DNA of 62,614 bases from an uncultured Gammaproteobacteria bacterium (lineage in GTDB: Bacteria; Pseudomonadota; Gammaproteobacteria; CAKMZV01). Positions 15,909 to 25,246 of this stretch are shown here, piece after piece; positions within the stretch are counted from its first letter, which is position 1, and each line of letters begins with the position of its first letter. Both the position numbers and the translations under genes were made by a program. Below the pieces are notes generated by a model. It had not been told where the DNA came from. It saw nothing but the letters and a program-made list of their open reading frames with translations, and searched no databases. The DNA lies in NCBI GenBank assembly GCA_929200535.1, contig CAKMZV010000009.1, forward strand, positions 1 through 62,614, written 5' to 3'.

Positions 15909-17246
15909 ATGGCGGACAACACGGAAAAAGATTTACAGGAAGTTCAAGCGTTTATCTACAACGATGAAGTACAAAGTACATTAGAAGAAATTAATAATCA
16001 TTTATTGCCAATCAATGTTCTTGAAATTTCAGGAATGGGCAATCAGGAAATTAAGCACTCAAATGTTTTGGCTTGGATGTTTGGCGATAATCAACACCAA
16101 TTAGATGATCAAATTCTAAGTAAATTTTTAGGCAAGGTTGCCGAATTAGAAGGCATCAACGCAGATACTGATGACGAAAATTTAAAAAAGCTAAGGCACT
16201 ATGCTTATTTTCCTGAAAACAAACGAGATATAACCATAAAAAGAGAATGGAAACACATTGATTTGCTAATTGAGGACAAAGCAAACAAGGTTGTAATAGC
16301 TATTGAAAATAAAGTTTGGGCTGAACAAAGCGAACATCAATTGAAGGACTATGAAAACGTCATAGACAACGAGTATCCTAAAAAACAGGATAAAGAAAAT
16401 AAAGTTTCTTGGAAAAGATATTACATTTTTTTGACCCCAGACGGTAGAGATGCCAAAATGGAGCAAGAGCAAAATACTGCCCAAGAAATATGGTTAAAAG
16501 CGGATTATCAAATAATTTACAATATCCTAAAGGGTATAGACAAATCTAATCAAGATATACCTGAGGAGGCAAAAATGATTTTAAAAAGTTATAATGATTT
16601 ATTGATTAAGGAGAATATTGTGGCAAGTCAAGAATTACAAGAATTATGTGCAAAAATTTGGAGTCAGTCAAAATATAAAAATGCTTTAAATATACTAATT
16701 AAAAATGAACCAAATGGAGTAGCTGAGTTTTTAGAATCTCTTAGAAAAAAATTAAAAAATTTAGGGATTAGGATTATTGATTTAAATAAAAATACCGAAA
16801 CTTATTTTGCTATAGAGACCAATAACTATAAAAAATATTTAGAGAAAGAAGACATAGAAGAACAGTCAATAAGATTTGGTTTTTATGTTGTAAAAAATAG
16901 TATAGCTTTCTGGTTAGAGCATAATTTTGGTGAATACGCAGGTTTATTAAAAGAGATAAAAGAGAAATTAAATGAAGTCGAATTTAATACTAGAAAGCTA
17001 CAAAAAAATCATGCAAATATTTATATACCTGCTAACAAAATAGTAGAAGGTATTGCAGATGATTTAGGAAAATATAATTTAACAGACAAAAATAAAGCTA
17101 ACGAGCTATCGGACAAATTAATTGAAATTGCAAAAACCGTTGATAATTGTTTCAATTCTTTGTTGCAAAAAAGCGAAAAATCACTCCCAATTCAAGCAGT
17201 ACCCTGTTCAAACATTTTATTAGCTTATCGTACACTTGAAAAGTAA
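15909..17246 (+). CDS. PD-(D/E)XK nuclease superfamily protein
   Basis: 445 residues. The N-terminal half matches the PDDEXK_4-type layout: ISGMGNQEIKHSNVLAWMF (about 40-58, the conserved E..HS..LAWL element), then HIDLLI with Asp118 and AIENKV with Glu132 and Lys134 as the D-ExK catalytic set, then the QLKDYENVI helix. The C-terminal half is Lys/Glu-rich and AT-rich with no recognised domain. It stands alone between fabI and aroQ with no methylase or helicase partner. The family often occurs in defence or mobile contexts, but the actual role here is unknown. Confidence 0.75.
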   Translation: MADNTEKDLQEVQAFIYNDEVQSTLEEINNHLLPINVLEISGMGNQEIKHSNVLAWMFGDNQHQLDDQILSKFLGKVAELEGINADTDDENLKKLRHYAYFPENKRDITIKREWKHIDLLIEDKANKVVIAIENKVWAEQSEHQLKDYENVIDNEYPKKQDKENKVSWKRYYIFLTPDGRDAKMEQEQNTAQEIWLKADYQIIYNILKGIDKSNQDIPEEAKMILKSYNDLLIKENIVASQELQELCAKIWSQSKYKNALNILIKNEPNGVAEFLESLRKKLKNLGIRIIDLNKNTETYFAIETNNYKKYLEKEDIEEQSIRFGFYVVKNSIAFWLEHNFGEYAGLLKEIKEKLNEVEFNTRKLQKNHANIYIPANKIVEGIADDLGKYNLTDKNKANELSDKLIEIAKTVDNCFNSLLQKSEKSLPIQAVPCSNILLAYRTLEK

Positions 17247-17273
17247 ATAAAATTACCAGAAAATAGTCCACCG

Positions 17274-17714
17274 ATGAAAAAAATCTTGATAGTAAATGGT
17301 CCAAACTTAAATCTCCTCGGCACAAGAGAGACCGCTATTTATGGTGAACTAACACTTGCCGATATTGAAAATAATTGTCAAAAATTAGGGCAAGAGTTAA
17401 AACTGGAAATAGAATTTTTGCAATCTAATTATGAGGGGCAATTGGTGGATTGGATACAACAAGCTCGTAATGATGCGGATGGTATTATTATCAATCCTGC
17501 GGCTTATACGCATACCTCAATCGCTATTCTCGATGCTCTAAAGGCTTATGATGGATTGGTGGCAGAGGTACATTTGTCTGATATTAAACAACGAGAATCT
17601 TTTCGTCATCATTCCTATGTTTCTTTGCGTGCGGATAAAGTCATTTGTGGCTTAGGTGCTGAGGGCTATGAGGTCGCAATGCGTTATATGGCAGAGCAGT
17701 TAGGTAGCCTTTAG
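17274..17714 (+). CDS. aroQ: 3-dehydroquinate dehydratase, type II
   Basis: Shikimate-pathway enzyme of the dodecameric type II class. Seen are [16 protein letters not shown] with the active-site loop, [33 protein letters not shown] (catalytic region) and [19 protein letters not shown]. At 146 residues it has the usual length. It is not followed by accB/accC as in many gammaproteobacteria, because a terminator and a MITE come next. Confidence 0.96.
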   Translation: MKKILIVNGPNLNLLGTRETAIYGELTLADIENNCQKLGQELKLEIEFLQSNYEGQLVDWIQQARNDADGIIINPAAYTHTSIAILDALKAYDGLVAEVHLSDIKQRESFRHHSYVSLRADKVICGLGAEGYEVAMRYMAEQLGSL

Positions 17715-17742
17715 TTGGTGGGAAAAAGTTTATTGGTATATC

Positions 17743-17770
17743 AAAGCCCGAAGTGATTTGGGCTTTTTTT
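17743..17770 (+). terminator. Rho-independent terminator of aroQ
   Basis: A 10-bp stem AAAGCCCGAA/TTTGGGCTTT with a GTGA tetraloop is followed by TTTT. The run is long enough for intrinsic termination. Confidence 0.92.
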
Positions 17771-17785
17771 ATTTAGAGAAAAAAT

Positions 17786-18013
17786 GAGACCTTTGCATAA
17801 AAGTATGGCAAAAGAAAAAAGATAAAAAATTGTTCTGATTGAGGCGTGAAATGAAGCTAATACGTCCGTCTTTGCAAATTTCACAACACAAAAAGCGTTT
17901 TTACTCTTGGTGAGTTTACGAACCTTAGAGTAACAGCGTTTGAACCGCTTGCGGGTAAAAATCAGGGCAATTTTTTACTTTTTTACTTGTCATAGCTTTT
18001 GTGCAAAGGTCTC
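17786..18013. repeat. MITE, 228-bp composite form
   Basis: The TIRs are GAGACCTTTGCATAAAAG and CTTTTGTGCAAAGGTCTC, flanked by the 5-bp duplication AAAAT. It contains both internal modules seen separately elsewhere: the hairpin with loop AATACGTCCGTCTT (17846-17884) and the segment with TTACTCT/AGAGTAA arms found in the 150-bp copies. It is therefore the best candidate for the parent form. It ends 16 bp before yciI. Confidence 0.93.
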
Positions 18014-18029
18014 AAAATAAGAGGAAATT

Positions 18030-18347
18030 ATGGCTCAATACGTACTGACATATTTTGGTGGAAATCAACCATCTACTCCAGAAGAAGGAAAGAAGCATTT
18101 TGCAAAATATCAGGAGTGGTTAGCTGCTTTTGCAGATTGTATGGTTAGCCCAGCTAATCCGTTGAAAGATACGCACACGGTTCATCCAGACCAGAGTGTT
18201 ACTGCAGCAGGCACTAAAGCAATGTCTGGTTATACGATTATTGAAGTGCAGTCAATGGAGCGTGCGTTGGAAATTGCGAAGGCGTGTCCTTTTCTTGATA
18301 TTGGTGGCTCATTGGAAGTTTCTGAGTTAATTAAAATGGATTTTTAA
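18030..18347 (+). CDS. YCII-related domain protein
   Basis: 105 residues with the YciI/DGPF alpha-beta fold. Seen are the YVLTYFGG start, FAKYQEWLAAFAD, the segment GYTIIEVQSMERALEIAKACPFLDIGGSLEVSEL and a final beta strand. Members are uncharacterised or act as small dimeric enzymes. An AGAGGAAA Shine-Dalgarno precedes the ATG, 16 bp after a MITE. An acetyltransferase gene follows 16 bp downstream and may be co-transcribed. Confidence 0.85.
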   Translation: MAQYVLTYFGGNQPSTPEEGKKHFAKYQEWLAAFADCMVSPANPLKDTHTVHPDQSVTAAGTKAMSGYTIIEVQSMERALEIAKACPFLDIGGSLEVSELIKMDF

Positions 18348-18363
18348 CTTAGCACATTTTGCA

Positions 18364-18885
18364 ATGTATTTATCACAGCGATTAAGTTTTCGATATTTTA
18401 ATGTTGATGATGAAAATAAACTCGAAGAGTTAGCGGGCGATAGGCGTATTGCCGAAATGGTTTCGGATATTCCACATCCTTATCCGAAAGGTTTGGCAAA
18501 AGAATGGATAGTGGGTCATGCTATTAAGCGAGAACAGGGCACGGATTTTATTTGGGCAATATGTTTGTTGGAGACTAAAGAGTTAGTTGGTTGTATTGAT
18601 ATTAAAAATATCTGCGACAATAAGGGTGAAATAGGTTATTGGATTGGGGCTGATTTTTGGGGTAAGGGTTATGCCAGTGAGGCAGTTAAAGCGATGACTG
18701 ACTATGGTTTTTCAGAGCTTGGTTTAGAGAAAATTTGTGCACGAGTTTTATTAAATAATAAGGCTTCACAGAAGGCACTAATAAATGCTCAATTTAATTA
18801 TATTGGTGAGAGCGAAGCTGTTTGCGGATGTGATAATTTGCAACAGAAAATTAAGTTGTATGAAAAAAACATACCAACAACTTAA
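18364..18885 (+). CDS. GNAT family N-acetyltransferase (RimJ/RimL type)
   Basis: 173 residues with the RimJ/RimL-like layout: LSFRYFNVDDENKLEEL, FIWAICLLETKELVGCIDI (beta strands), GEIGYWIGADFWGKGYASEAVKAM (acetyl-CoA loop) and GLEKICARVLLNNKASQKAL. The substrate cannot be told from sequence. It is convergent with comF, overlapping by 4 nt. Confidence 0.88.
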   Translation: MYLSQRLSFRYFNVDDENKLEELAGDRRIAEMVSDIPHPYPKGLAKEWIVGHAIKREQGTDFIWAICLLETKELVGCIDIKNICDNKGEIGYWIGADFWGKGYASEAVKAMTDYGFSELGLEKICARVLLNNKASQKALINAQFNYIGESEAVCGCDNLQQKIKLYEKNIPTT

Positions 18886-19496
18886 CTTGCCCGTGCAATA
18901 GTCCATGCAGTTATTTGTGTTTCTAAGGCGCTTTTTTTTAGCGTTTTTGCAGCTTCATTTAGGGTAGCACCTGAGGTGTAAACATCGTCAATAATTAAAA
19001 TATGCTGTTTGCTAAGTTCGATTTCTGGGTTAATACGAAAGCAGTTTTTTACATTTTTTTGCCGTTGACTGGCATTAAGTTGAATTTGCGAATCAGTTTT
19101 TTTATGGCGAATCATTAGGTCTGGTTGATAGCTAATTTTGGTGTGTTTGGCAATTTTTTTGGCAAGCAGTTCCGCTTGATTGTAGCCTCTCTCTTTTAGG
19201 CGTTTTTTGTGTAGTGGGATGGCAATAATTTGCTCGGTACTCGGTGGGATATTAAGGTGCTCTAACATTAGTTCTGAAAAAAGGCTGGTTAGTTGTAGAT
19301 GGTTGCGGTATTTAAACTGATGAATCCAATTGGAAATAGGCTCTTCGTGTGAGAAGAGAGATTGTATTTCGTTAATCTCTGCAGTTTTAAGAGTGGGCAG
19401 ATGAGTCACCCAAGGGAGTTGAGTAGTACACTTTTTACATAGGTCTTGCTTTAAGCAAGGGCGATTACAGCGGAAGCAAAAATGAGGCTCAAGCAT
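18882..19496 (-). CDS. comF: ComF family protein
   Basis: Competence/phosphoribosyltransferase-like protein (204 residues). The N-terminal zinc ribbon has Cys7, Cys10, Cys20 and Cys23. The C-terminal PRTase domain has the KERGYNQAELLA motif and the PRPP loop ILIIDDVYTSGATL. ComF proteins support DNA uptake in naturally competent bacteria, and dprA at 47918 fits the same process. It follows phoU by 16 bp, so it is probably at the end of the pst transcript. Confidence 0.9.
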   Translation of the reverse strand: MLEPHFCFRCNRPCLKQDLCKKCTTQLPWVTHLPTLKTAEINEIQSLFSHEEPISNWIHQFKYRNHLQLTSLFSELMLEHLNIPPSTEQIIAIPLHKKRLKERGYNQAELLAKKIAKHTKISYQPDLMIRHKKTDSQIQLNASQRQKNVKNCFRINPEIELSKQHILIIDDVYTSGATLNEAAKTLKKSALETQITAWTIARAS

Positions 19497-19512
19497 AAAA
19501 AAATGCTAAGTA

Positions 19513-20220
19513 TTAGCTCGTTTGCGAGAACTGTTCGATAATATCTTTTCTTGCTTGGTGGCGCACGTCAATTCCTTCTTCAAAGAAGATAATATATTTG
19601 GCAATATTACGAGCATTGACGGCGATGGTTTCTAATCCCTTGGCGATAAATAAGTATGAGGACATACTATCAATATCCACCGTTTTATTTAATGCCATTA
19701 GCTTTTGAATGCTTTCTAAGTACAGGGCATTCATTGATTTTTTCTTGCGAATAATGGTTGTGGAGGCTTGTACATCATAGCTATTGAGTGCCTTGAGGGT
19801 GCGATTTAAATAGTCGCAAACCCCATTACCATAGTCCAGGAAGATATGAATAATGTCTTCTGGAATTTCATTTTTATCTTTGATTGCTTTAGCGATTTTG
19901 CCTAACTCATCAGAAATACGTTCTAAATCTGAGGTGGTTTGCAGGATGCTCATTATGGCTCGTAAATCTCCAGCGACAGGGCTTCTAAGTGCCATAATTT
20001 GATAACCTAATTCGTAGATTTGGATATCATAATTATGAATAATTTTCTCTTTTTTAAGTGTCTTTTTTGCTAACTTAGGATCTTTTTCTTCAATGGATTG
20101 TAATGCCAGGTCGAACTGGGTCATCACGGCTTTCCCCATTTTTTCTAATTGTTCAGTAAGTTGTGAAAGTTCTTCATTGAACTTTTCTGAAATATGTGAA
20201 CTAAAATAATCGTTTGCCAT
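19513..20220 (-). CDS. phoU: Phosphate transport system regulator PhoU
   Basis: 235 residues made of two three-helix PhoU repeats. Seen are KMGKAVMTQFDLALQSI, the first-repeat motif LRSPVAGDLRAIMSILQTTSDLERISDELGKIAK, and in the second repeat the altered SSYLFIAKGLETIAVNARNIAKYIIFFEEG. PhoU links Pst transporter state to PhoR signalling. It lies downstream of pstB with a 67-bp gap. Confidence 0.94.
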   Translation of the reverse strand: MANDYFSSHISEKFNEELSQLTEQLEKMGKAVMTQFDLALQSIEEKDPKLAKKTLKKEKIIHNYDIQIYELGYQIMALRSPVAGDLRAIMSILQTTSDLERISDELGKIAKAIKDKNEIPEDIIHIFLDYGNGVCDYLNRTLKALNSYDVQASTTIIRKKKSMNALYLESIQKLMALNKTVDIDSMSSYLFIAKGLETIAVNARNIAKYIIFFEEGIDVRHQARKDIIEQFSQTS

Positions 20221-20287
20221 TGTTTATAGCGAATAAATGTTTTAATGAGTTGGATAAACGTTTGTCTATTGCCTCTATTATACTTCA

Positions 20288-21049
20288 CTACCCAAATCGA
20301 CCAGTGATGTAGTCCTCGGTCTGCTTTTCTTTTGGCGTAGAAAAAATCTTTGTCGTTTCGTTAAATTCAATTAATTCACCAAGATATAAAAAGGCGGTAT
20401 AGTCAGAAACACGAGCAGCTTGCTGCATATTGTGGGTAACGATGACGACGGTATAGTCTTGTTTTAATTGTAGAATCAGCTCTTCAATTTTGAGTGTGGA
20501 AAGTGGATCTAAGGCAGAGGTGGGTTCATCGAGTAGCATCACTTGTGGTTTTACGGCGATGGCACGTGCGATAACTAAGCGTTGTTGTTGTCCACCAGAA
20601 AGGCTGAGCGAATTATCATTTAGGCGATTATGTACTTCATTCCAAAGGTTGGCATTTTTTAATGCCCATTCGACCGTGTCTTGTAGTTCGGTTTTATTTT
20701 TCTTGCCTTGAATACGCAAGCCATAGGCGACATTTTCAAAAATTGATTTGGGGAATGGATTGGGTTTTTGGAAGACTAAACCGACACTTTGTCTTAGGAT
20801 AGAAATATCGACTCTTGGATCATAAATATCTTCATCGTAGAGCATTATTTTCCCTTCAACGCTAACATTGTCTATAAGATCGTTCATCCGATTAAAGCAT
20901 CTTAGGAAGGTTGATTTACCACACCCAGAGGGACCGATAAATGCGGTCACTTTTTTTTCTGGAATCTCAATATTGAGATTTTTTAATGCCTCAGTTTTGC
21001 CGTATTTTAGGCACCAATTTTTTGTGGTTAATGCGATTGGAGCAGCCAT
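20288..21049 (-). CDS. pstB: Phosphate ABC transporter ATPase PstB
   Basis: 253 residues. Walker [10 protein letters not shown], the family-specific [12 protein letters not shown], signature LSGGQQQRL, Walker [14 protein letters not shown] and [27 protein letters not shown]. It closes six bp after pstA begins the gap and is clearly in one operon with pstC and pstA. Confidence 0.97.
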   Translation of the reverse strand: MAAPIALTTKNWCLKYGKTEALKNLNIEIPEKKVTAFIGPSGCGKSTFLRCFNRMNDLIDNVSVEGKIMLYDEDIYDPRVDISILRQSVGLVFQKPNPFPKSIFENVAYGLRIQGKKNKTELQDTVEWALKNANLWNEVHNRLNDNSLSLSGGQQQRLVIARAIAVKPQVMLLDEPTSALDPLSTLKIEELILQLKQDYTVVIVTHNMQQAARVSDYTAFLYLGELIEFNETTKIFSTPKEKQTEDYITGRFG

Positions 21050-21055
21050 AATTTT

Positions 21056-22711
21056 TTATTCAAGTGCTTTATATTTTTCTCTAAGATTATTTCTAATGAT
21101 GATCGTGGTGATATTTAATAATAGGATAATGAAAATTAACAGTGCAGCAGTAGCATAAACTAAGGGCTGTGCGGCTTCGATATTGGGGCTTTGAAAGCCG
21201 ACATCAAAAATATGAAAGCCGAGGTGCATAAATTGGCGATCAAGGTGTATAAAAGGGGCGTTGCCATCAATCACTAAATCTGGGGCTAATTTTACCACTC
21301 CCACTAACATTAACGGCGCCACTTCACCAGCGGCACGAGCAATAGCAAGAATAATGCCAGTCATAATCGATGGGCTAATCATTGGGATAATAATCCGCCA
21401 TAGCACTTCAAATTTTGTTGAGCCAAGCGCTAAACTTCCTTCACGAATAGCACGTGGAATACGGTTTAAGCCCTCTTCAGTGGAGACAATTACCACAGGT
21501 AGGGTGAGTAGGGTGAGGGTCAATGATGCCCAGAGCATATTGGGTGAGCCAAAAGTTGGGGAGGGGAGGTTAAATGAATAAAAAAGCTCATCAATACTGC
21601 CGCCCATAAAATACACAAAAAATCCTAAGCCAAAAACGCCATAAACAATAGAGGGAACGCCAGCAAGATTATTGACTGAAATACGAATAATCCGAACGAT
21701 TAAGCCTTGTCGAGTGTATTCACGCAGGTAAATTGCAGTGATGATTCCAAGAGGAGTAACAAAAAGAGTCATCAGCATTACTAAGGCGACTGTGCCAAAA
21801 ATAGCAGGGAAGATTCCACCTTCGGTATTGGCTTCGCGTGGGTCTTCGATTATAAATTCCCATAATTTCTCAAAATAAAAAAGAGTTCTATCGACAACGT
21901 CCATTTGATTTGGAAAATAAACTCGAACAATATGCCCAAGGTTAATTTGCTTGCTTTTATTATCGCTTAATACAAATGTAACATAGCCTTGTTCTTCTAA
22001 TTTTTTATGATGTTTATCTAACTCTTTTTTGATTTCTTGATAGTGAGCGGATATCTTTTTTTCTTTATGATATAATTGCGCGTAGAATTTATTTTTTTGA
22101 ATTTCATTGAGGGAATTATCTGCCTTAATTTTCTTTCGTTCGAGGCGGATTTCATTGAGTTGATAATTGGTTCTGCCAATATCATTTTTTTCAATGGTGT
22201 GAATTTTTTCACGAATATTTTGCACTGCTTGTAGAGCATTATCCAGAGCTTGGGGTTCATTTATCCCATAGGTTTTGCCTTGCCAATGTAGGTTGGTTAT
22301 TTTGCCGTAGGCATTGCCCCATTCATAACGCTCAATAACTGCTACCCATTCAGGTTTTGTGGTGTTTTTTATTTGCTCACCGTCAAACCATTTAAAGTCT
22401 AAAGAATATTCTTCACGATTCCCCACCTTATAAAGAATTTGGGTTTTGCTTTTTTGTTTCGCATCATTCGTGATGGATTTTTCGGTATCGATTTGTTCAC
22501 CGAGCCAAAGTGTCCCATTTTGGAGTTGAATTTGTTGCACATCATTGACCCAAAAATGCCCTAACCCTCTAACCACAATTAAGCCGATTAAACCAATTAC
22601 CATAATTAGACAAATAGCAACGGCGGAGGCATTAACCCATACCCAGTGCTCACCATTTTTTTTCCACTGAGACCAAGAGCGTGTTTGTTCGGTTTGTTTT
22701 AAAGATGGCAT
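21056..22711 (-). CDS. pstA: Phosphate ABC transporter permease PstA, long form
   Basis: 551 residues. After the first TM helix (about 35-58) comes a large periplasmic insertion (about 60-280) with a Lys/Glu-rich coiled-coil portion, then the standard permease core: FGTVALVMLMTLFVTPLGIITAIYLREY, NNLAGVPSIVYGVFGLGFF and the EAA-like segment SLALGSTKFEVLWRIIIP. Such long PstA forms pair with long PstC in many gammaproteobacteria. It is nine bp after pstC. Confidence 0.94.
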   Translation of the reverse strand: MPSLKQTEQTRSWSQWKKNGEHWVWVNASAVAICLIMVIGLIGLIVVRGLGHFWVNDVQQIQLQNGTLWLGEQIDTEKSITNDAKQKSKTQILYKVGNREEYSLDFKWFDGEQIKNTTKPEWVAVIERYEWGNAYGKITNLHWQGKTYGINEPQALDNALQAVQNIREKIHTIEKNDIGRTNYQLNEIRLERKKIKADNSLNEIQKNKFYAQLYHKEKKISAHYQEIKKELDKHHKKLEEQGYVTFVLSDNKSKQINLGHIVRVYFPNQMDVVDRTLFYFEKLWEFIIEDPREANTEGGIFPAIFGTVALVMLMTLFVTPLGIITAIYLREYTRQGLIVRIIRISVNNLAGVPSIVYGVFGLGFFVYFMGGSIDELFYSFNLPSPTFGSPNMLWASLTLTLLTLPVVIVSTEEGLNRIPRAIREGSLALGSTKFEVLWRIIIPMISPSIMTGIILAIARAAGEVAPLMLVGVVKLAPDLVIDGNAPFIHLDRQFMHLGFHIFDVGFQSPNIEAAQPLVYATAALLIFIILLLNITTIIIRNNLREKYKALE

Positions 22712-22719
22712 TGTTTTAC

Positions 22720-24966
22720 CTATAGTTCAGCGTATTTTTTCTTTAATTTCAAGCGAATGCTCTCGGCAACTGTGTTAAAAACAAAGGTGAACATAAAGAG
22801 CACTAAAGCGGCAAGAAAAAGGATTCTAAAATGGGAGCTATCCACTTCAGATTCTGGCATTTCCACAGCGATATTTGCTGATAGGGTACGCATTCCCTCA
22901 AAGATGTTAAGCTCCATCACCGGTGTATTGCCTGTTGCCATTAGGACAATCATTGTTTCGCCAACAGCACGTCCAAGACCAATCATTACCGCAGAAAATA
23001 TAGCTGGGCTGGCAGTTGGGATAACTACCCCAATAAGTGTTTGCCAAGGTGAGGCGCCCATCGCAAGTGAGCCATTGACTAAATGTTTTGGCACGGAATA
23101 AATCGCATCTTCAGTAATTGAAAAAATGGTTGGGATAACGGCAAAACCCATCGCAAAACCAACCACAAGAGCGTTTCGTTGATTGTAAGTAATGCCGAGT
23201 TCTTGGGTGATGTATAGGCGAACGTCGCCATCAAAAAATAGATTCTGTACAGGATCCGCAATAATATAGCAAATGGCTGTCAGGGCAAAGACCAATGGAA
23301 TGATGGTTATAAAACGATTTTGTAATGAAAATGCTGAGGTGGGTTTGGGTAATTTACTACTCAAAAAACCAAAGAGCAAAATCCCCAGAGGGAGAGCAAA
23401 CAGCATTAAAAATAACAGCATTAGATTTTTCTCTACAAAAGGAGCCATCCATAAACCTGCAAGAAAACCAAGAATAACAGTAGGCAAGGCTTCCATCACT
23501 TCAACGGTTGGTTTAACGTATTGACGCATACGCTTAGACATAAAAAATGCGGTATAAATCGCACCCAAAATAGCAAGAGGGATAGCAAACAACATAGCAT
23601 AAAATGCCCCCTTAATGGTGCCGAATAATAGCGGTGTTAAGCTAAATTTAGGTTCAAAATCTTGATTGGCAGCTGAGGATTGCCATAAATATTTTGGTTC
23701 AGAATAATTTTCATAATGAATTTTTTGCCATATCTGCTTAAAATTTCCCTCAGGATGCGGATTATCAACCTTCCAGTGATGCCATTGAAAATCCTTATCC
23801 AAGAAAAGAATTTCATCATCTTGTGGAGAAACAATCGTTTGGATTAACGCTTTATCGACAACCTTTTGAGTATTTAAATGATTTTCTGAACTGGTATAAA
23901 AAACGCCAGCATTTCCTTGATTGTCGGTAGCAACAAATCCTTTTCTCAAGCGTTCACCAGCAACGGTTGTAATAGGGTGCTTAGAGAGTTTAAAGGTGCG
24001 GATTTTTTGATATTTTTCTCTCCCCTGTTCACGGATTGGAAACCATTGCTCGATTTCTCCTTTATCCGTGCCAACCAATATAGAAAGCTCGCCAATTAAC
24101 CATTTTGCTTGAGTGATTTTGCTATTCTTGCCAACTACCTCTTGTTTATGATTGGCAATATTTGATTTATAGAGTGGAAAAAATGTTTTTTCTCCATTCC
24201 GACTCAAGGCAATCACCCAACGCAAATCAAAGTTAATAAGCAAAAAATCAATCGAATGATTAACCGATAAAATCTCCTCTCTCTCTAATTCAAAGCTCAT
24301 CTCGTCATCCAACAAACTTTGCTCCTTAGTGTACTCATAAAGCGTAATTGATTGCTCAAAGGCGGTGGCAACAATCACCCGATCATCATCTTCTCTTAGG
24401 GCGATTTTCTGTGTATTGGAATTAATAGGAAGTGTTTTTTCACCCCAAGGATACATAATTTCAGGTGTAATAATACGAGTATTATTCGGATAACTAATCG
24501 CATATTGATGGGTGACCACAAAAGCCTTGCCACCCTCCTCATCCTTGGTGGCAATAGCGTAATGATCGAAAGGCAGTTGAGTAATAAGGCTATGGGCAAT
24601 AATGTCAGAGGAGGATAAATGGCTGGGGAGTAGGGCATCGGAAGGTGGGTTTTTACCTCCCCTAAGATCGTAATAAGAAATATTTCCGCTTTTATTGACA
24701 GAATAAAGAATAGAAGAATACTCATCAATACCACTATAAATAGGAGGAATCGTGTCAGTATGAGATTGGCTAATTTGATGAGGAGAAGTTGCCTCAACGT
24801 TAATGTTTGAGAAAAGCGGAACGACTTTATACAACAAGTATAAAAAAATCAGTACTACCGCAATAACAACAAACACGCCACCAACACGTATAAACTGGGT
24901 TGCCCCCCAGTCCAGCACCGAGCGCTTTGTCATTTTTCGGCTTTTGAGATGCCTAGAACTTAACAC
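22720..24966 (-). CDS. pstC: Phosphate ABC transporter permease PstC, long form
   Basis: 748 residues. The first TM lies at about 27-48, followed by a soluble domain of roughly 380 residues rich in repeating beta-strand pairs (possibly propeller-like), then the permease core: GTIKGAFYAMLFAIPLAILGAIYTAFF, VEVMEALPTVILGFLAGLWMAP and the EAA segment GSLAMGASPWQTLIGVVIPTASP. It is first in pstC-pstA-pstB-phoU-comF. pstS and phoBR are not in the window, and no clear Pho box is seen upstream, where a MITE lies at 25040. Confidence 0.94.
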   Translation of the reverse strand: MLSSRHLKSRKMTKRSVLDWGATQFIRVGGVFVVIAVVLIFLYLLYKVVPLFSNINVEATSPHQISQSHTDTIPPIYSGIDEYSSILYSVNKSGNISYYDLRGGKNPPSDALLPSHLSSSDIIAHSLITQLPFDHYAIATKDEEGGKAFVVTHQYAISYPNNTRIITPEIMYPWGEKTLPINSNTQKIALREDDDRVIVATAFEQSITLYEYTKEQSLLDDEMSFELEREEILSVNHSIDFLLINFDLRWVIALSRNGEKTFFPLYKSNIANHKQEVVGKNSKITQAKWLIGELSILVGTDKGEIEQWFPIREQGREKYQKIRTFKLSKHPITTVAGERLRKGFVATDNQGNAGVFYTSSENHLNTQKVVDKALIQTIVSPQDDEILFLDKDFQWHHWKVDNPHPEGNFKQIWQKIHYENYSEPKYLWQSSAANQDFEPKFSLTPLLFGTIKGAFYAMLFAIPLAILGAIYTAFFMSKRMRQYVKPTVEVMEALPTVILGFLAGLWMAPFVEKNLMLLFLMLFALPLGILLFGFLSSKLPKPTSAFSLQNRFITIIPLVFALTAICYIIADPVQNLFFDGDVRLYITQELGITYNQRNALVVGFAMGFAVIPTIFSITEDAIYSVPKHLVNGSLAMGASPWQTLIGVVIPTASPAIFSAVMIGLGRAVGETMIVLMATGNTPVMELNIFEGMRTLSANIAVEMPESEVDSSHFRILFLAALVLFMFTFVFNTVAESIRLKLKKKYAEL

Positions 24967-25039
24967 ACTATCCTCCTCCTACAGTAAAACCGTACTATGT
25001 TAAGCGATACTACGGTCTTAAAATGAAACTCACAAAGAA

Positions 25040-25189
25040 GAGACCTTTGCACAAAAGATATGACAAGTGAAAAAGTAAAAAATTGCCCTGATTTTTATTC
25101 GCAAGCACTTCAAACGCTGTTACTCTAAGGTTCGTAAACTCGCCAAGAGTAAAAATGTTTTTTGTGCCATACTTTTATGCAAAGGTCTC
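25040..25189. repeat. MITE, 150-bp form
   Basis: It has the same TIRs as the 159-bp copies but the other internal module: TTACTCTAAGGTTCG...AGAGTAA, with no AATACGTCCGTCTT loop. The flanks show the duplication AGAAG with the first G of the element shared or lost. It lies in the pstC promoter region. Confidence 0.92.
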
Positions 25190-25246
25190 AGAAGTAATTA
25201 TAACATTTATACGCATTGGTATTTACAGGTTTTTTATGGCATTTAG

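Noticed and set aside
24967-25040. Possible Pho box upstream of pstC
   Set aside because: No pair of CTGTCAT-like repeats is present. The inverted repeat ACCGTA...TACGGT is short and not a PhoB site.
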